Shown here piece after piece: positions 23,446 to 30,145 of a stretch of DNA of 34,722 nt. The translations under genes and the position numbers were made by a program. The stretch is from the NCBI GenBank assembly GCA_040753075.1, contig JBFMHA010000034.1, positions 1 to 34,722 on the forward strand, in the 5' to 3' direction. The stretch's first letter is position 1; each line of letters opens with the position of its first letter. This stretch comes from UBA6814 sp040753075 (GTDB lineage Bacteria > Desulfobacterota > Desulfovibrionia > Desulfovibrionales > Desulfovibrionaceae). Under the pieces are notes generated by a model. That model saw nothing but the letters and a program-made list of their open reading frames with translations, searched no databases and was not told the origin of the DNA.

Positions 23446-26031
23446 TCACCAGGCCGCGTAGGTGTCCAGCAGGTGGCCGGCGTTGGCCACGTCCACCGGA
23501 CGGGAGAAGAGGTAGCCCTGGGCGAACTCGCAGTCCAGGCCCTTGAGCGAGTCCATCTGCTCCGGGGTCTCCACTCCTTCGGCCACCACGTCCATGCCCA
23601 GGGTGTGGGCCAGGCCGACCACCGACTGGACGATGCCCAGGTTTTCCGCCTGGTCGGCCATGCCCGAGACGAAGGAGCGGTCGATCTTGAGGGTGTCCAC
23701 CGGGAAGCGGTTCAGGTAGGACAGGGAGGAGTAGCCGGTGCCGAAGTCGTCGATGGAGAGCCTGACCGACAGGTCGCGCAACTGCTTGAGCAGGGAGGAT
23801 GCGGCCTCGGCGTTCTGCATGACCACGCTCTCGGTGATCTCCAGCTTGAGGGACTGGGGCGGCAGCCCGGACTTGCGCAGGGTGCGCTCCACCTGGTCCA
23901 CCAGGTTGGCGTGGTTGATCTGGGCCGCGGAGAGGTTCACGGACATGGTCAGGTTGCGGTCGGGAGCGCGCTCGTGCCAGCGGGAGAGCTGGCCGCAGGC
24001 CTGGTCCAGGACCCAGGCGCCCAGGGGCAGGATGAGGCCGGTCTCCTCGGCCAGGGCGATGAAGTCCGCGGGCGGGATGAGTCCCTTGCCGGGGTGCAGC
24101 CAGCGCACCAGGGCCTCGAAGCCGGTGAGGCGGCCGTCGGCCAGGGAGACGATGGGCTGGTAGTGGAGCAGGAACTCGCCCCGGCCCAGGGCGCGGCGCA
24201 GGTCGCCCTCCAGGTTCAGGAGCCGCATGGCCTGGGCGTGCATCTGGGAGCTGAAGATCTTGAACTGGCTCTTGCCGGCCTTCTTGGCCCGGTTCATGGC
24301 GATGTCCGCATCGCGCAGGATCTGCTCGGCCGAGGTGTCGTGCTCCGAGCCCAGGACCACGCCGATGCTGGCCGAGGTGAAGACCTCGTGCTCGTCGATG
24401 GTCACGGGCGTGGACAGGGCCTCGCGGATGCGCTTGGCCACGTTGATGGCCTGGCGCGGAGCGTTGAGGTCGTCCAGGAGCACGGCGAACTCGTCGCCGC
24501 CGAAGCGGGCCACGGAGTCGTTGCCGCGCAGCTCCAGGGTGAGCTTGCGGGCGATGATGCGCAGCAGCTTGTCTCCCCGGGAATGGCCCAGGCTCTCGTT
24601 GACCACCTTGAACCGGTCCAGGTCCAGGAAGAGCACGGCGTAGCGGTAGTCCCTGCTGCGCTTGGCCCGGGTCATGACCTGGGTGAGGCGGTCCATGAAG
24701 AGGGCCTTGTTGGCCAGGCCGGTCAGGGTGTCGCGGAAGGAGCGGCGGGCCAGTTCGTCCTGGGCCTGGCGGCGTTCGGTCACGTCCACCAGGGTGCCTT
24801 CGTAGAACGCGATGTTGCCGTCCTTGTCGCGCACGATGCGGGCGTTCTCGCTGATCCAGATGAGCGCGCCGTCCCGGCGGCGGACCTGGGACTCCAGGCC
24901 GGCGACTGAACTGTCCTTGTGCAGCAGGCGCATGAACTCGGTGCGGCGTTCGGGGATCACGTAGGTGGCGGCGGCGTCGGTGATCTCGCGCATGAGCTGT
25001 TCGGGCGAGTCGTAGCCGAAGATCCTGGCCAGGGCCGGGTTGGCGTTGATGAACCGGCCCTCGGGCGTGGTCTGGAAGATGCCCTCGACGGTGTTCTCGA
25101 AGATGGAGCGGTACTTCTGCTCGGCCTTGGCCAGGGCGGCCACCGCGATCTTTCGCTCCAGGATCTCGGCCTTGAGCTTGGTGTTGACCGCCAGGAGGTG
25201 GGCGGTGCGGCGCTCCACCTGGGTCTCCAGTTCGGACGTGAGGTTGCGCAGTTCGGCCTCGGTGCGGCGCTGGGCGGTCATGTCCAGCATGATCCCCACC
25301 AGCCCGGCCACCTTGCCCGCGGGGGAGAGGAAGGTGGCCTTGGAGAAGATCACGTCGTGGAGCGAGCCGTCGGCGTAGCGGACACAGGCTTCGTAGGACT
25401 GGGCGCCGGGGGCGGCCAGGAGTTCCGAGTCCTTCTCGCGAGCGATCTCGACCAGGTCCTGCGGCGCCAGATCCTCGACGCGGCGGCCCACGATTTCCGC
25501 CCGGGTCAGGCCCAGGAATTCCTCGAAGGCCCGGTTGCAGCCCAGGTACCTCCCGGCGGTGTCCTTGAAATACACCGGACAGGGCAGGTTCTCCAGGAGC
25601 GCCTGGCGGAAGGCGGCGTCATTCTCCAGGGGGGCGGGAGCGACGGGGTCCTGGCTCACGTCCTCCAGCACGGCCAGGCAGGCGCCGTGGGCCGCGTCGG
25701 TCAGGTGGGTGAGAGTCAGCCGGACCCGGGAGGCCACCCGTCCGGGAGCATGGATGCTGGTCTCCAGGCGGAGGCCGTGGCGGGGGCCTTCGGAGAGTTC
25801 GGACGCCAGGGCTTCATCCCGTTGGCCGTTTTGGAGCAGGACGTCCAGCAGGTGCAGCCCGACGGCCTGCTCCAGGCCGGTGAGGCTGAGGAAGGCGGGG
25901 TTGGCGGAAAGGATGATCGCCCGGCCGTCCAGCACTGCCAGGCCGAGATGGAGAGCATCGACCACCGCCTTGGACTCCGCGGTGGTCGAAAGCTCATGGC
26001 GTCCTGCTTCAGGACCGGAAGAGCGCTTCAT
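23446..26031 (-). CDS. PAS-PAS-PAS-GGDEF-EAL c-di-GMP turnover protein
   Basis: An 861-residue cytoplasmic signalling protein with no transmembrane segment. Three PAS-type domains (about residues 18-125, 138-255, 303-420) and a helical linker (256-300, rich in Glu/Lys heptads) precede GGDEF and EAL domains. The diguanylate cyclase motif GGDEF is intact at 511-515, with the product-inhibition site RGND at 502-505. The phosphodiesterase domain has E639-A-L641 ('GFEALVRW'), 'EITES' (731-735), 'DDFGTGYSSL' (761-770), 'KIDRSF' and 'AEGVET', so both activities look possible. PAS2 contains 'CPVYFKDTAGRYLGCN'. The start at 26031 has a weak SD. A candidate promoter lies at 26079-26107. lgt follows 15 nt downstream. 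Confidence 0.93.
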   Translation of the reverse strand: MKRSSGPEAGRHELSTTAESKAVVDALHLGLAVLDGRAIILSANPAFLSLTGLEQAVGLHLLDVLLQNGQRDEALASELSEGPRHGLRLETSIHAPGRVASRVRLTLTHLTDAAHGACLAVLEDVSQDPVAPAPLENDAAFRQALLENLPCPVYFKDTAGRYLGCNRAFEEFLGLTRAEIVGRRVEDLAPQDLVEIAREKDSELLAAPGAQSYEACVRYADGSLHDVIFSKATFLSPAGKVAGLVGIMLDMTAQRRTEAELRNLTSELETQVERRTAHLLAVNTKLKAEILERKIAVAALAKAEQKYRSIFENTVEGIFQTTPEGRFINANPALARIFGYDSPEQLMREITDAAATYVIPERRTEFMRLLHKDSSVAGLESQVRRRDGALIWISENARIVRDKDGNIAFYEGTLVDVTERRQAQDELARRSFRDTLTGLANKALFMDRLTQVMTRAKRSRDYRYAVLFLDLDRFKVVNESLGHSRGDKLLRIIARKLTLELRGNDSVARFGGDEFAVLLDDLNAPRQAINVAKRIREALSTPVTIDEHEVFTSASIGVVLGSEHDTSAEQILRDADIAMNRAKKAGKSQFKIFSSQMHAQAMRLLNLEGDLRRALGRGEFLLHYQPIVSLADGRLTGFEALVRWLHPGKGLIPPADFIALAEETGLILPLGAWVLDQACGQLSRWHERAPDRNLTMSVNLSAAQINHANLVDQVERTLRKSGLPPQSLKLEITESVVMQNAEAASSLLKQLRDLSVRLSIDDFGTGYSSLSYLNRFPVDTLKIDRSFVSGMADQAENLGIVQSVVGLAHTLGMDVVAEGVETPEQMDSLKGLDCEFAQGYLFSRPVDVANAGHLLDTYAAW

Positions 26032-26078
26032 GCGCCCGGCGCCCCTGTGTTGAGCCCATCGAAACCCCCCGGGAAAAG

Positions 26079-26107
26079 GCTATACTCCACGTCAGGGGAA
26101 AAGTAAA
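26079..26107 (-). promoter_or_regulatory. Candidate sigma-70-type promoter for the GGDEF-EAL/lgt unit
   Basis: On the - strand TTTACT (26107-26102) and TATAGC (26084-26079) are separated by exactly 17 nt in a 114-nt spacer. Each box matches four of six consensus bases. The predicted start would lie about 40 nt upstream of the ATG at 26031. Confidence 0.4.
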
Positions 26108-26145
26108 ACAAGGCCTGTGGCCGGTCGTGGCGCGGCCGAAAAAGC

Positions 26146-26673
26146 TCATGACTTCGCCAGCCAGATGCGGATGGCGGCGCACTCCTCGGCCCACCCCGGG
26201 GAGAGGCGCAGTCGCACGAAGCCGGCGAACACGTGGTCCAGGAATCCCAGGGCCTTTTCCAGGAGGAAGACGCGCTCCAGGAACAGGGCGTCGGGGTCGT
26301 CGCCCTCCTCGGTCTTGGTCTCCGCCTTGGGGGTCTTGAACCCGGACAGGGAGAAGTCCTCGGCCTTGACGTTGACCTGCCAGGCCTCGGCGTCGCGCTC
26401 CATGCGAACCAGGGCGCGGCTCACCTTCTTGCCCGTGGACAGGCCGAGCCGGGCCTCGCGCAGCTCGGACATGCGGCCGGACACGGTGGCGGTCTCCAGG
26501 CTCTCGCCCTCGCCGCCCTGCACGGAAACCCGCTGCTCCACGTACAGGGAGAAGTCCAGGTTGTCCGTGCCCTGGAACAGGCCGTTCTTCTCTTCGCTCT
26601 TGAACCACAGCCACGTCAGGAACTCGCGTCCCAGGGCCGCGTCCTGGGCCTGGCCGATGTAGGCGTCTTCCAT
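26146..26673 (-). CDS. RdgC-like protein, probable C-terminal half encoded separately
   Basis: A 175-residue protein directly downstream of the RdgC N-terminal-like gene (12-nt gap). It opens with 'GREFLTWLWFKSEE' and has a central stretch 'ATVSGRMSELREARLGLSTG' followed by 'KKVSRALVRMERD' and 'VNVKAEDFSLSGFKTPK'. The order of short strands, a Gly-Lys-x-Val turn and a Leu-x-Phe-Lys end resembles the second half of E. coli RdgC as I recall it, which the upstream 204-residue gene lacks. This is pattern comparison, not an alignment. The start ATG at 26673 has its own SD (GGGGAG), which overlaps the end of the upstream gene, so this is a separate gene rather than a frameshift. No catalytic motif is visible; a DNA-binding role is inferred only from the pairing. 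Confidence 0.55.
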   Translation of the reverse strand: MEDAYIGQAQDAALGREFLTWLWFKSEEKNGLFQGTDNLDFSLYVEQRVSVQGGEGESLETATVSGRMSELREARLGLSTGKKVSRALVRMERDAEAWQVNVKAEDFSLSGFKTPKAETKTEEGDDPDALFLERVFLLEKALGFLDHVFAGFVRLRLSPGWAEECAAIRIWLAKS

Positions 26674-26685
26674 GGAAAGGCTCCC

Positions 26686-27300
26686 CTATACGAAGATGGT
26701 GGGTTCGAGGTTGTCCAGCTCCCGGGCGCGGGCCTCGCCGAGCACGTCCAGGGCCAGGCGGGTGGGGGTGAGCGGCTCCAGGTGGAGATTGAAGGTGAGG
26801 GTGAAGTGGTCCTCGAACAGCGAGCGCAGCTTGGGCGTCACCGAGCCCAGCCAGATGACGCCGGTCTGGGTGTTCCAGACCGCCTCGAACACCGCGGGTA
26901 TGGGCAGCGTGCGGACCATGAGCCGGAGCTTGACCTGCTCGCGCAGCTCCTTCTTGCGCTCCCGGGACACGAACTTGCGTCCGGCCTCCTGGGCCTTGCG
27001 CTCTTCCTCGCGCAGGGCCAGGAGGAAATGCTTCTTGTAGACCGCGGGCGGCACGCGGCGGGTGTCCAGGCGCAGGGAGAAGGCCAGGTACGCGCCCTTC
27101 TGGGGCGGGGCCTCTCGCCAGGCCGGGTCGAGCATGTCCTCGAAGCTGACCCAGCCGAAGGAGCGCTCGTCGGCGGTGTCGTCGATCTCCCGGAAGGCGT
27201 TCTTCTTCAGGCGGTCGGCCACTTCGGCCCAGAGGGTGTCGGGCACGGGCTCGGTGATGCGGTAGCGGGTGAAGGCCGCCGCGCCGGCGAGAAAACCCAT
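26686..27300 (-). CDS. RdgC-family protein (N-terminal-like portion)
   Basis: A 204-residue protein, about two-thirds the length of E. coli RdgC (around 300 residues). 'FTRYRITEPVP', 'FGWVSFEDMLDP', 'AYLAFSLRLDTRRVPPAVYKK' region, the Lys/Glu-rich helix 'RKFVSRERKKELREQVK', 'RTLPIPAVFEAVWNTQTGVI' and 'SLFEDHFTLTFNLHLEPLTP' follow the order of the RdgC N-terminal half. RdgC forms a ring-shaped dimer on double-stranded DNA and can restrain RecA. The start at 27300 has a strong AGGAGG. The stop (TAG, 26686-26688) is followed after 12 nt by the 175-residue partner gene. It is divergent from the VOC gene across a 162-nt spacer in which I see no convincing promoter boxes. Confidence 0.72.
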   Translation of the reverse strand: MGFLAGAAAFTRYRITEPVPDTLWAEVADRLKKNAFREIDDTADERSFGWVSFEDMLDPAWREAPPQKGAYLAFSLRLDTRRVPPAVYKKHFLLALREEERKAQEAGRKFVSRERKKELREQVKLRLMVRTLPIPAVFEAVWNTQTGVIWLGSVTPKLRSLFEDHFTLTFNLHLEPLTPTRLALDVLGEARARELDNLEPTIFV

Positions 27301-27462
27301 GAGCGCCTCCTGTTCCCCGGGTTTCCCCGGGGCGCGAATTGGGGTAGGGTTCGGACAGGGAAGGGACCTCATACCCGCCATCCCGGCCGGGGGCAAGCCC
27401 GCCTCCGGGAGCGCCTGCGGAGCGCCCCGAGCCCGGCCAGGACCGAGCCGCAAGGAGCCTGG

Positions 27463-28053
27463 ATGCCCGCCTACACCGGCGTCAACCACCTGGCCATGGC
27501 CACCGGGGACATGGACGCCACCATCCGCTTCTGGCGCGACCTCCTGGGAATGCGCCTGGTGCTGGGCCTGGGCCATCCCGGCTACCGCCACTACTTCTTC
27601 GAGATTTCCGGCAGCGACATGATCGCCTTCTTCGAGTGGCCCGGGGCGGAGCCCGTTCCGGAGAAGGACCACGGCATGCCGGTCAAGGGACCCTTCGCGT
27701 TCGACCACGTGTCCTTCGGGGTGGCCGGAGAGGACGACCTCTGGGAGGTCAAGGACCGGTTGGAGGCGGCCGGGGAGTGGGTGTCCGAGGTGGTGGACCA
27801 CGGATTCATCCGCTCCGTGTACTGCTTCGACCCCAACGGCATCGCCATCGAGTTCAGCGCGCCGCTCCCGGAGGCGGACGTGCGCGCGCACCCGACCATG
27901 GCGGACACGCGCCCCAGCGAGGTCGCCCTGGAGGGCCCGGACCCGCAGCCCGGGAAATGGCCCGCTCCCGCGCCCACCCCGCGCGAGGACCGGGCCGCCT
28001 ATCCCGGCGAGGGCGAAGTGGTGCTCCGGAGCCTGGGCAAGCCCTGGAGGTAG
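27463..28053 (+). CDS. VOC-family (glyoxalase/dioxygenase fold) protein
   Basis: A 196-residue protein. Residues 5-133 form one vicinal-oxygen-chelate module pair: 'GVNHLAMATGDMDATIRFW', 'DLLGMRLV', 'HYFFEISGSDMIAFFEW', 'FDHVSFGVAGEDDLWEVKD' and 'YCFDPNGIAIEFSAP'. Likely metal ligands are H9, E58, H82 and E130, the usual H-E-H-E set. The family includes glyoxalase I, fosfomycin-resistance proteins and extradiol dioxygenases; the sequence alone does not choose among them. A Pro-rich, hydrophilic tail of about 60 residues follows ('PDPQPGKWPAPAPTPRED') and is unusual for a bare VOC protein. ATG 27463 is preceded by AAGGAG at a good distance; the longer frame upstream is antisense to rdgC. It converges on the receiver-TPR gene with a 36-nt gap and no visible terminator. 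Confidence 0.85.
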   Translation: MPAYTGVNHLAMATGDMDATIRFWRDLLGMRLVLGLGHPGYRHYFFEISGSDMIAFFEWPGAEPVPEKDHGMPVKGPFAFDHVSFGVAGEDDLWEVKDRLEAAGEWVSEVVDHGFIRSVYCFDPNGIAIEFSAPLPEADVRAHPTMADTRPSEVALEGPDPQPGKWPAPAPTPREDRAAYPGEGEVVLRSLGKPWR

Positions 28054-28089
28054 CCGATCCCGGGGGAAGCGTCCCTCCCCTCCCGTTTC

Positions 28090-29256
28090 CTACAGATCGA
28101 GCGGCGGCAGGGCGGCGTGCTGGGGCGGGCGGCCGGAGGAGAAGGCCTTGTAGGTGAACTTGACCACGTTCCAGGCGTCCTGGAGCCCCGGGGGCAGGAT
28201 GCCGGGACGGTCCGGGGCGGAGTCGTCCACGGCGCGGGGCTCCGCGCCCAGGATGAGGGTGAGGATGTCGCGGGGATCGCCCTTGCCCTTGGCCGCGGCC
28301 AGGGCGGCGGCCAGGCAGCGGGCCGCGGTCTCGGGGTCCGGGGTGAAGTGGCAGGCCCGGGCCAGGTGGGCGTGCAGGCTGTGCCCCACGGGCAGGGTCG
28401 ACTCGGCCTGGAGGTAGAGCCGGGCGGCCTCCTCGTAGAGCCCCTTGCGCAGGAGCCTGTGGGCGGCCTCCAGGAAGGGGTTGGCGGCGCGGGGGTTGGC
28501 GGCCATGACTTCGGCCAGGACCTTGCGGGCCTCCAGGAAGCGGCGCTGGCGGGCGAAGACCTCGGCGGCCTGCTGCAGGTAGGTGCGGTGCAGGTCGGGC
28601 CGGCCCTTGTTCTTCCAGGCCCGGGCCAGGCCGATGTAGGCCTCGGCCAGGAGCCCGTCCAGGGCCAGGGCGCGGTTGAAGGCGGCGATGGCCTGGTCCA
28701 GGCGGCGGGCGGCCAGATGGACGAGACCCTGCTCGTAGAGGGCGCGGGCCTGGTCCCTGGGCTGGGCCACGGCCTTGGCCATGGCCGCGGCCTTTTCGGC
28801 CTTCCCGGCGTCGGCTTCCTGACGCACCCGGGCCAGGGCGGCGCGGCGGGCGGCGTCGAGGTCCCGGCCCGAGAAGGCCCGCTTGATCTGCTGGGCGAAG
28901 GCCTGGCGGGAGTAAGGCCGGATGAGATAGCCCGAGCCGCCCGCGGCCACGGCCGCGAGCACCGCGGATTCGGCGTTGTGGGTGCTGGCCAGGAGCACGG
29001 GCAGGCCGATGAGCAGCGGCCGGGAGCGGATCTTGCGGAGCAGGTCCAGGCCGTCCATGTCCTCCAGGCGGTCGCCGGCCACCACCAGGAGCACGTGCTC
29101 CCGGTCCAGCAGCTCCAGGACCTCGCGGCCGGTGGCCACGGTGCGGACCGCGGAGAAGCCGGCCTCGCGCAGGAAGGTGCGGTCCACGGCGGCCTCGGCG
29201 CGGTCGGCGTTGGCCAGGAGGGCCAGGGGGGCGGGGGTGGTGTCGGGGTCGGCCAT
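28090..29256 (-). CDS. Degenerate receiver domain fused to TPR repeats
   Basis: A 388-residue cytoplasmic protein. Residues 10-128 have the response-regulator receiver fold ('LLVVAGDRLEDMDGLDLLRKIR', 'GLPVLLAST', 'GSGYLIRPYSRQAF'), but the phosphorylation residues are missing. The acidic pair is A15-N16, the phospho-acceptor position aligns with Gly61 (Asp62 is one place off), and the conserved Lys is Arg113. Residues about 165-350 are TPR-like helix pairs ('ALYEQGLVHLAARRLDQAI', 'AFNRALALDGLLAEAYIGLA'). A phosphorylation-independent scaffold is therefore likely. ATG 29256 has GGAGAA upstream and is preferred over an in-frame ATG at 29346, which lies across the sigma-54-like element and has no SD. 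Confidence 0.85.
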   Translation of the reverse strand: MADPDTTPAPLALLANADRAEAAVDRTFLREAGFSAVRTVATGREVLELLDREHVLLVVAGDRLEDMDGLDLLRKIRSRPLLIGLPVLLASTHNAESAVLAAVAAGGSGYLIRPYSRQAFAQQIKRAFSGRDLDAARRAALARVRQEADAGKAEKAAAMAKAVAQPRDQARALYEQGLVHLAARRLDQAIAAFNRALALDGLLAEAYIGLARAWKNKGRPDLHRTYLQQAAEVFARQRRFLEARKVLAEVMAANPRAANPFLEAAHRLLRKGLYEEAARLYLQAESTLPVGHSLHAHLARACHFTPDPETAARCLAAALAAAKGKGDPRDILTLILGAEPRAVDDSAPDRPGILPPGLQDAWNVVKFTYKAFSSGRPPQHAALPPLDL

Positions 29257-29339
29257 GGTGTTCTCCGGTGGTGCGCCAAGCTCTTCACCCCCGTTATCGG
29301 CCGGCTGCGGCGATGCTTTAGTCCCGGCGATGAAAAGGT

Positions 29340-29356
29340 TTGGCATGTCTGTTGCA
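29340..29356 (+). promoter_or_regulatory. Sigma-54-type (-24/-12) promoter element
   Basis: TTGGCATGTCTGTTGCA matches the consensus YTGGCACG-N4-TTGCW at 12 of 13 defined positions, with GG at 29342-29343 and GC at 29354-29355 at the required spacing. A transcript would begin near 29367 on the + strand. The element overlaps a 20-bp inverted repeat (CATGTCT 29344-29350, AGACATG 29357-29363). No + strand protein gene follows; a terminator lies about 125 bp downstream of the expected start. Confidence 0.55.
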
Positions 29357-29366
29357 AGACATGTGG

Positions 29367-29529
29367 CGCCCTGGGACGTTGGTGACGAGGTTCCGACCGG
29401 GGAACGAACACAACACCACAGGAAAGGGCCGGACGCCCATTACCAGGAAGCGTTCCCGTCCCCTGACAGCACGGCGAACCCGGGGAGATTCAACGGAAAA
29501 GGCCGCCTCGAAGGCGGCCTTTTCCGTTG
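29367..29529 (+). ncRNA. Candidate sigma-54-dependent small RNA
   Basis: The segment from the predicted start to the 18-bp terminator stem is about 160 nt, noncoding in character, and bounded by a promoter-like element and a terminator. Internal structure includes GTTCC (29390-29394) pairing with GGAAC (29401-29405) and an alternative GGGAACG (29400-29406) with CGTTCCC (29451-29457). A C-rich stretch (29454-29463) and an A/C-rich single-stranded stretch (29404-29420) could be pairing regions. The ATG at 29345 lies inside the promoter and its frame runs through the terminator, so it is not a likely gene. Existence of the transcript is inference. Confidence 0.35.
29491..29529. terminator. Strong bidirectional terminator hairpin
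   Basis: An 18-bp perfect stem (29491-29508 with 29512-29529) around a 3-nt loop has the core GGCCGCC/GGCGGCC. It is flanked by AAAA on the left and TTTT on the right, so it is symmetrical in function. On the - strand it ends the methyltransferase gene (stop at 29542) and on the + strand it would end the candidate small RNA. Confidence 0.9.
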
Positions 29530-29541
29530 GCGCGGCTGGCG

Positions 29542-30135
29542 TCAGGGCTTGTGCAGGACCAGGCCGGCGAAGTCCAGGAAGCGCCAGCCCAGGAGGCGGC
29601 GGGACCAGCGGTGCTCCGCGCCGGGAGCCAGGCCGGCGGCCGCGGCCCAGGCGCGCACCTGGGCGGCGGTCACCCGATGCCCGCGGGGCGGCCCCAGGGA
29701 GAATCCCTCGGCGGCGAACTCCACCACCATGATCCGGCCTCCGGGCCGCAGCACCCGGGCGGTTTCGGCAAAGAAGGCCTCCGGCCGATCCAGTTCGTGG
29801 ACCACGAAGACCAGGAGCACCCCGTGCACCGCGGCGTCGGGCAGGGAAAGGGCGGCCTCGCCGCAGACCGCGGGGCGGACGTTGTCCAGGCCCAGGCGGG
29901 CGGCCTTGGCCGCGACCAGGGCCACCATGTCCGGGCTCAGGTCCAGGGCGTGCACAGTGCGCGCCCGGCGGGCCAGGGGCTCGGCATAGAACCCCGGGCC
30001 GCAGCCGATGTCCGCCCAGTCCTCGTCCGGGCCGGGGGCCGCGGCGTCCAGCACCTCGCGCCAGGGGGCGAGCCGCCGGCGCCAGAAGCCCTCCAGGCTG
30101 GCGGCCCTGCGCGAATCGAATTTGTGGCCGGACAC
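29542..30135 (-). CDS. Class I SAM-dependent methyltransferase
   Basis: A 197-residue Rossmann-fold methyltransferase (Methyltransf_11/25 type). Motif I is 'WADIGCGPGFYAEPLARRA', motif II 'VHALDLSPDMVALVAAKAA', then 'LLVFVVHELDRPEAFFAETARVLRPGGRIMVVEFA', cited in part: the 'VLRPGGRIMVVEF' post-motif strand is typical of UbiE-like small-molecule enzymes. The substrate is not evident. The start is GTG 30135, 10 nt after the histidine-kinase stop, with only a weak SD, so it is probably coupled to the kinase gene. Termination is at the hairpin 29491-29529. It could serve quinone, metabolite or resistance functions; the kinase neighbour suggests shared regulation rather than function. Confidence 0.82.
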   Translation of the reverse strand: MSGHKFDSRRAASLEGFWRRRLAPWREVLDAAAPGPDEDWADIGCGPGFYAEPLARRARTVHALDLSPDMVALVAAKAARLGLDNVRPAVCGEAALSLPDAAVHGVLLVFVVHELDRPEAFFAETARVLRPGGRIMVVEFAAEGFSLGPPRGHRVTAAQVRAWAAAAGLAPGAEHRWSRRLLGWRFLDFAGLVLHKP

Positions 30136-30145
30136 GGGCTGCGCT

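Noticed and set aside
26103..26145. Small GGCC/GGCC hairpin after the RdgC-like C-half gene, followed by T-containing sequence on the - strand
   Set aside because: The stem is only four base pairs and the T run is interrupted, too weak for an intrinsic terminator.
26233..27462. Long + strand open frame upstream of the VOC gene
   Set aside because: It is antisense to both rdgC-like genes, lacks an SD and recognisable protein features; the true VOC start with SD is at 27463.
29345..29529. Possible small protein from ATG 29345 (MSVARHVAPWDVGDEV...)
   Set aside because: The start codon lies within the sigma-54-like element, there is no SD, and the frame passes through the terminator stem into antisense of the methyltransferase gene.
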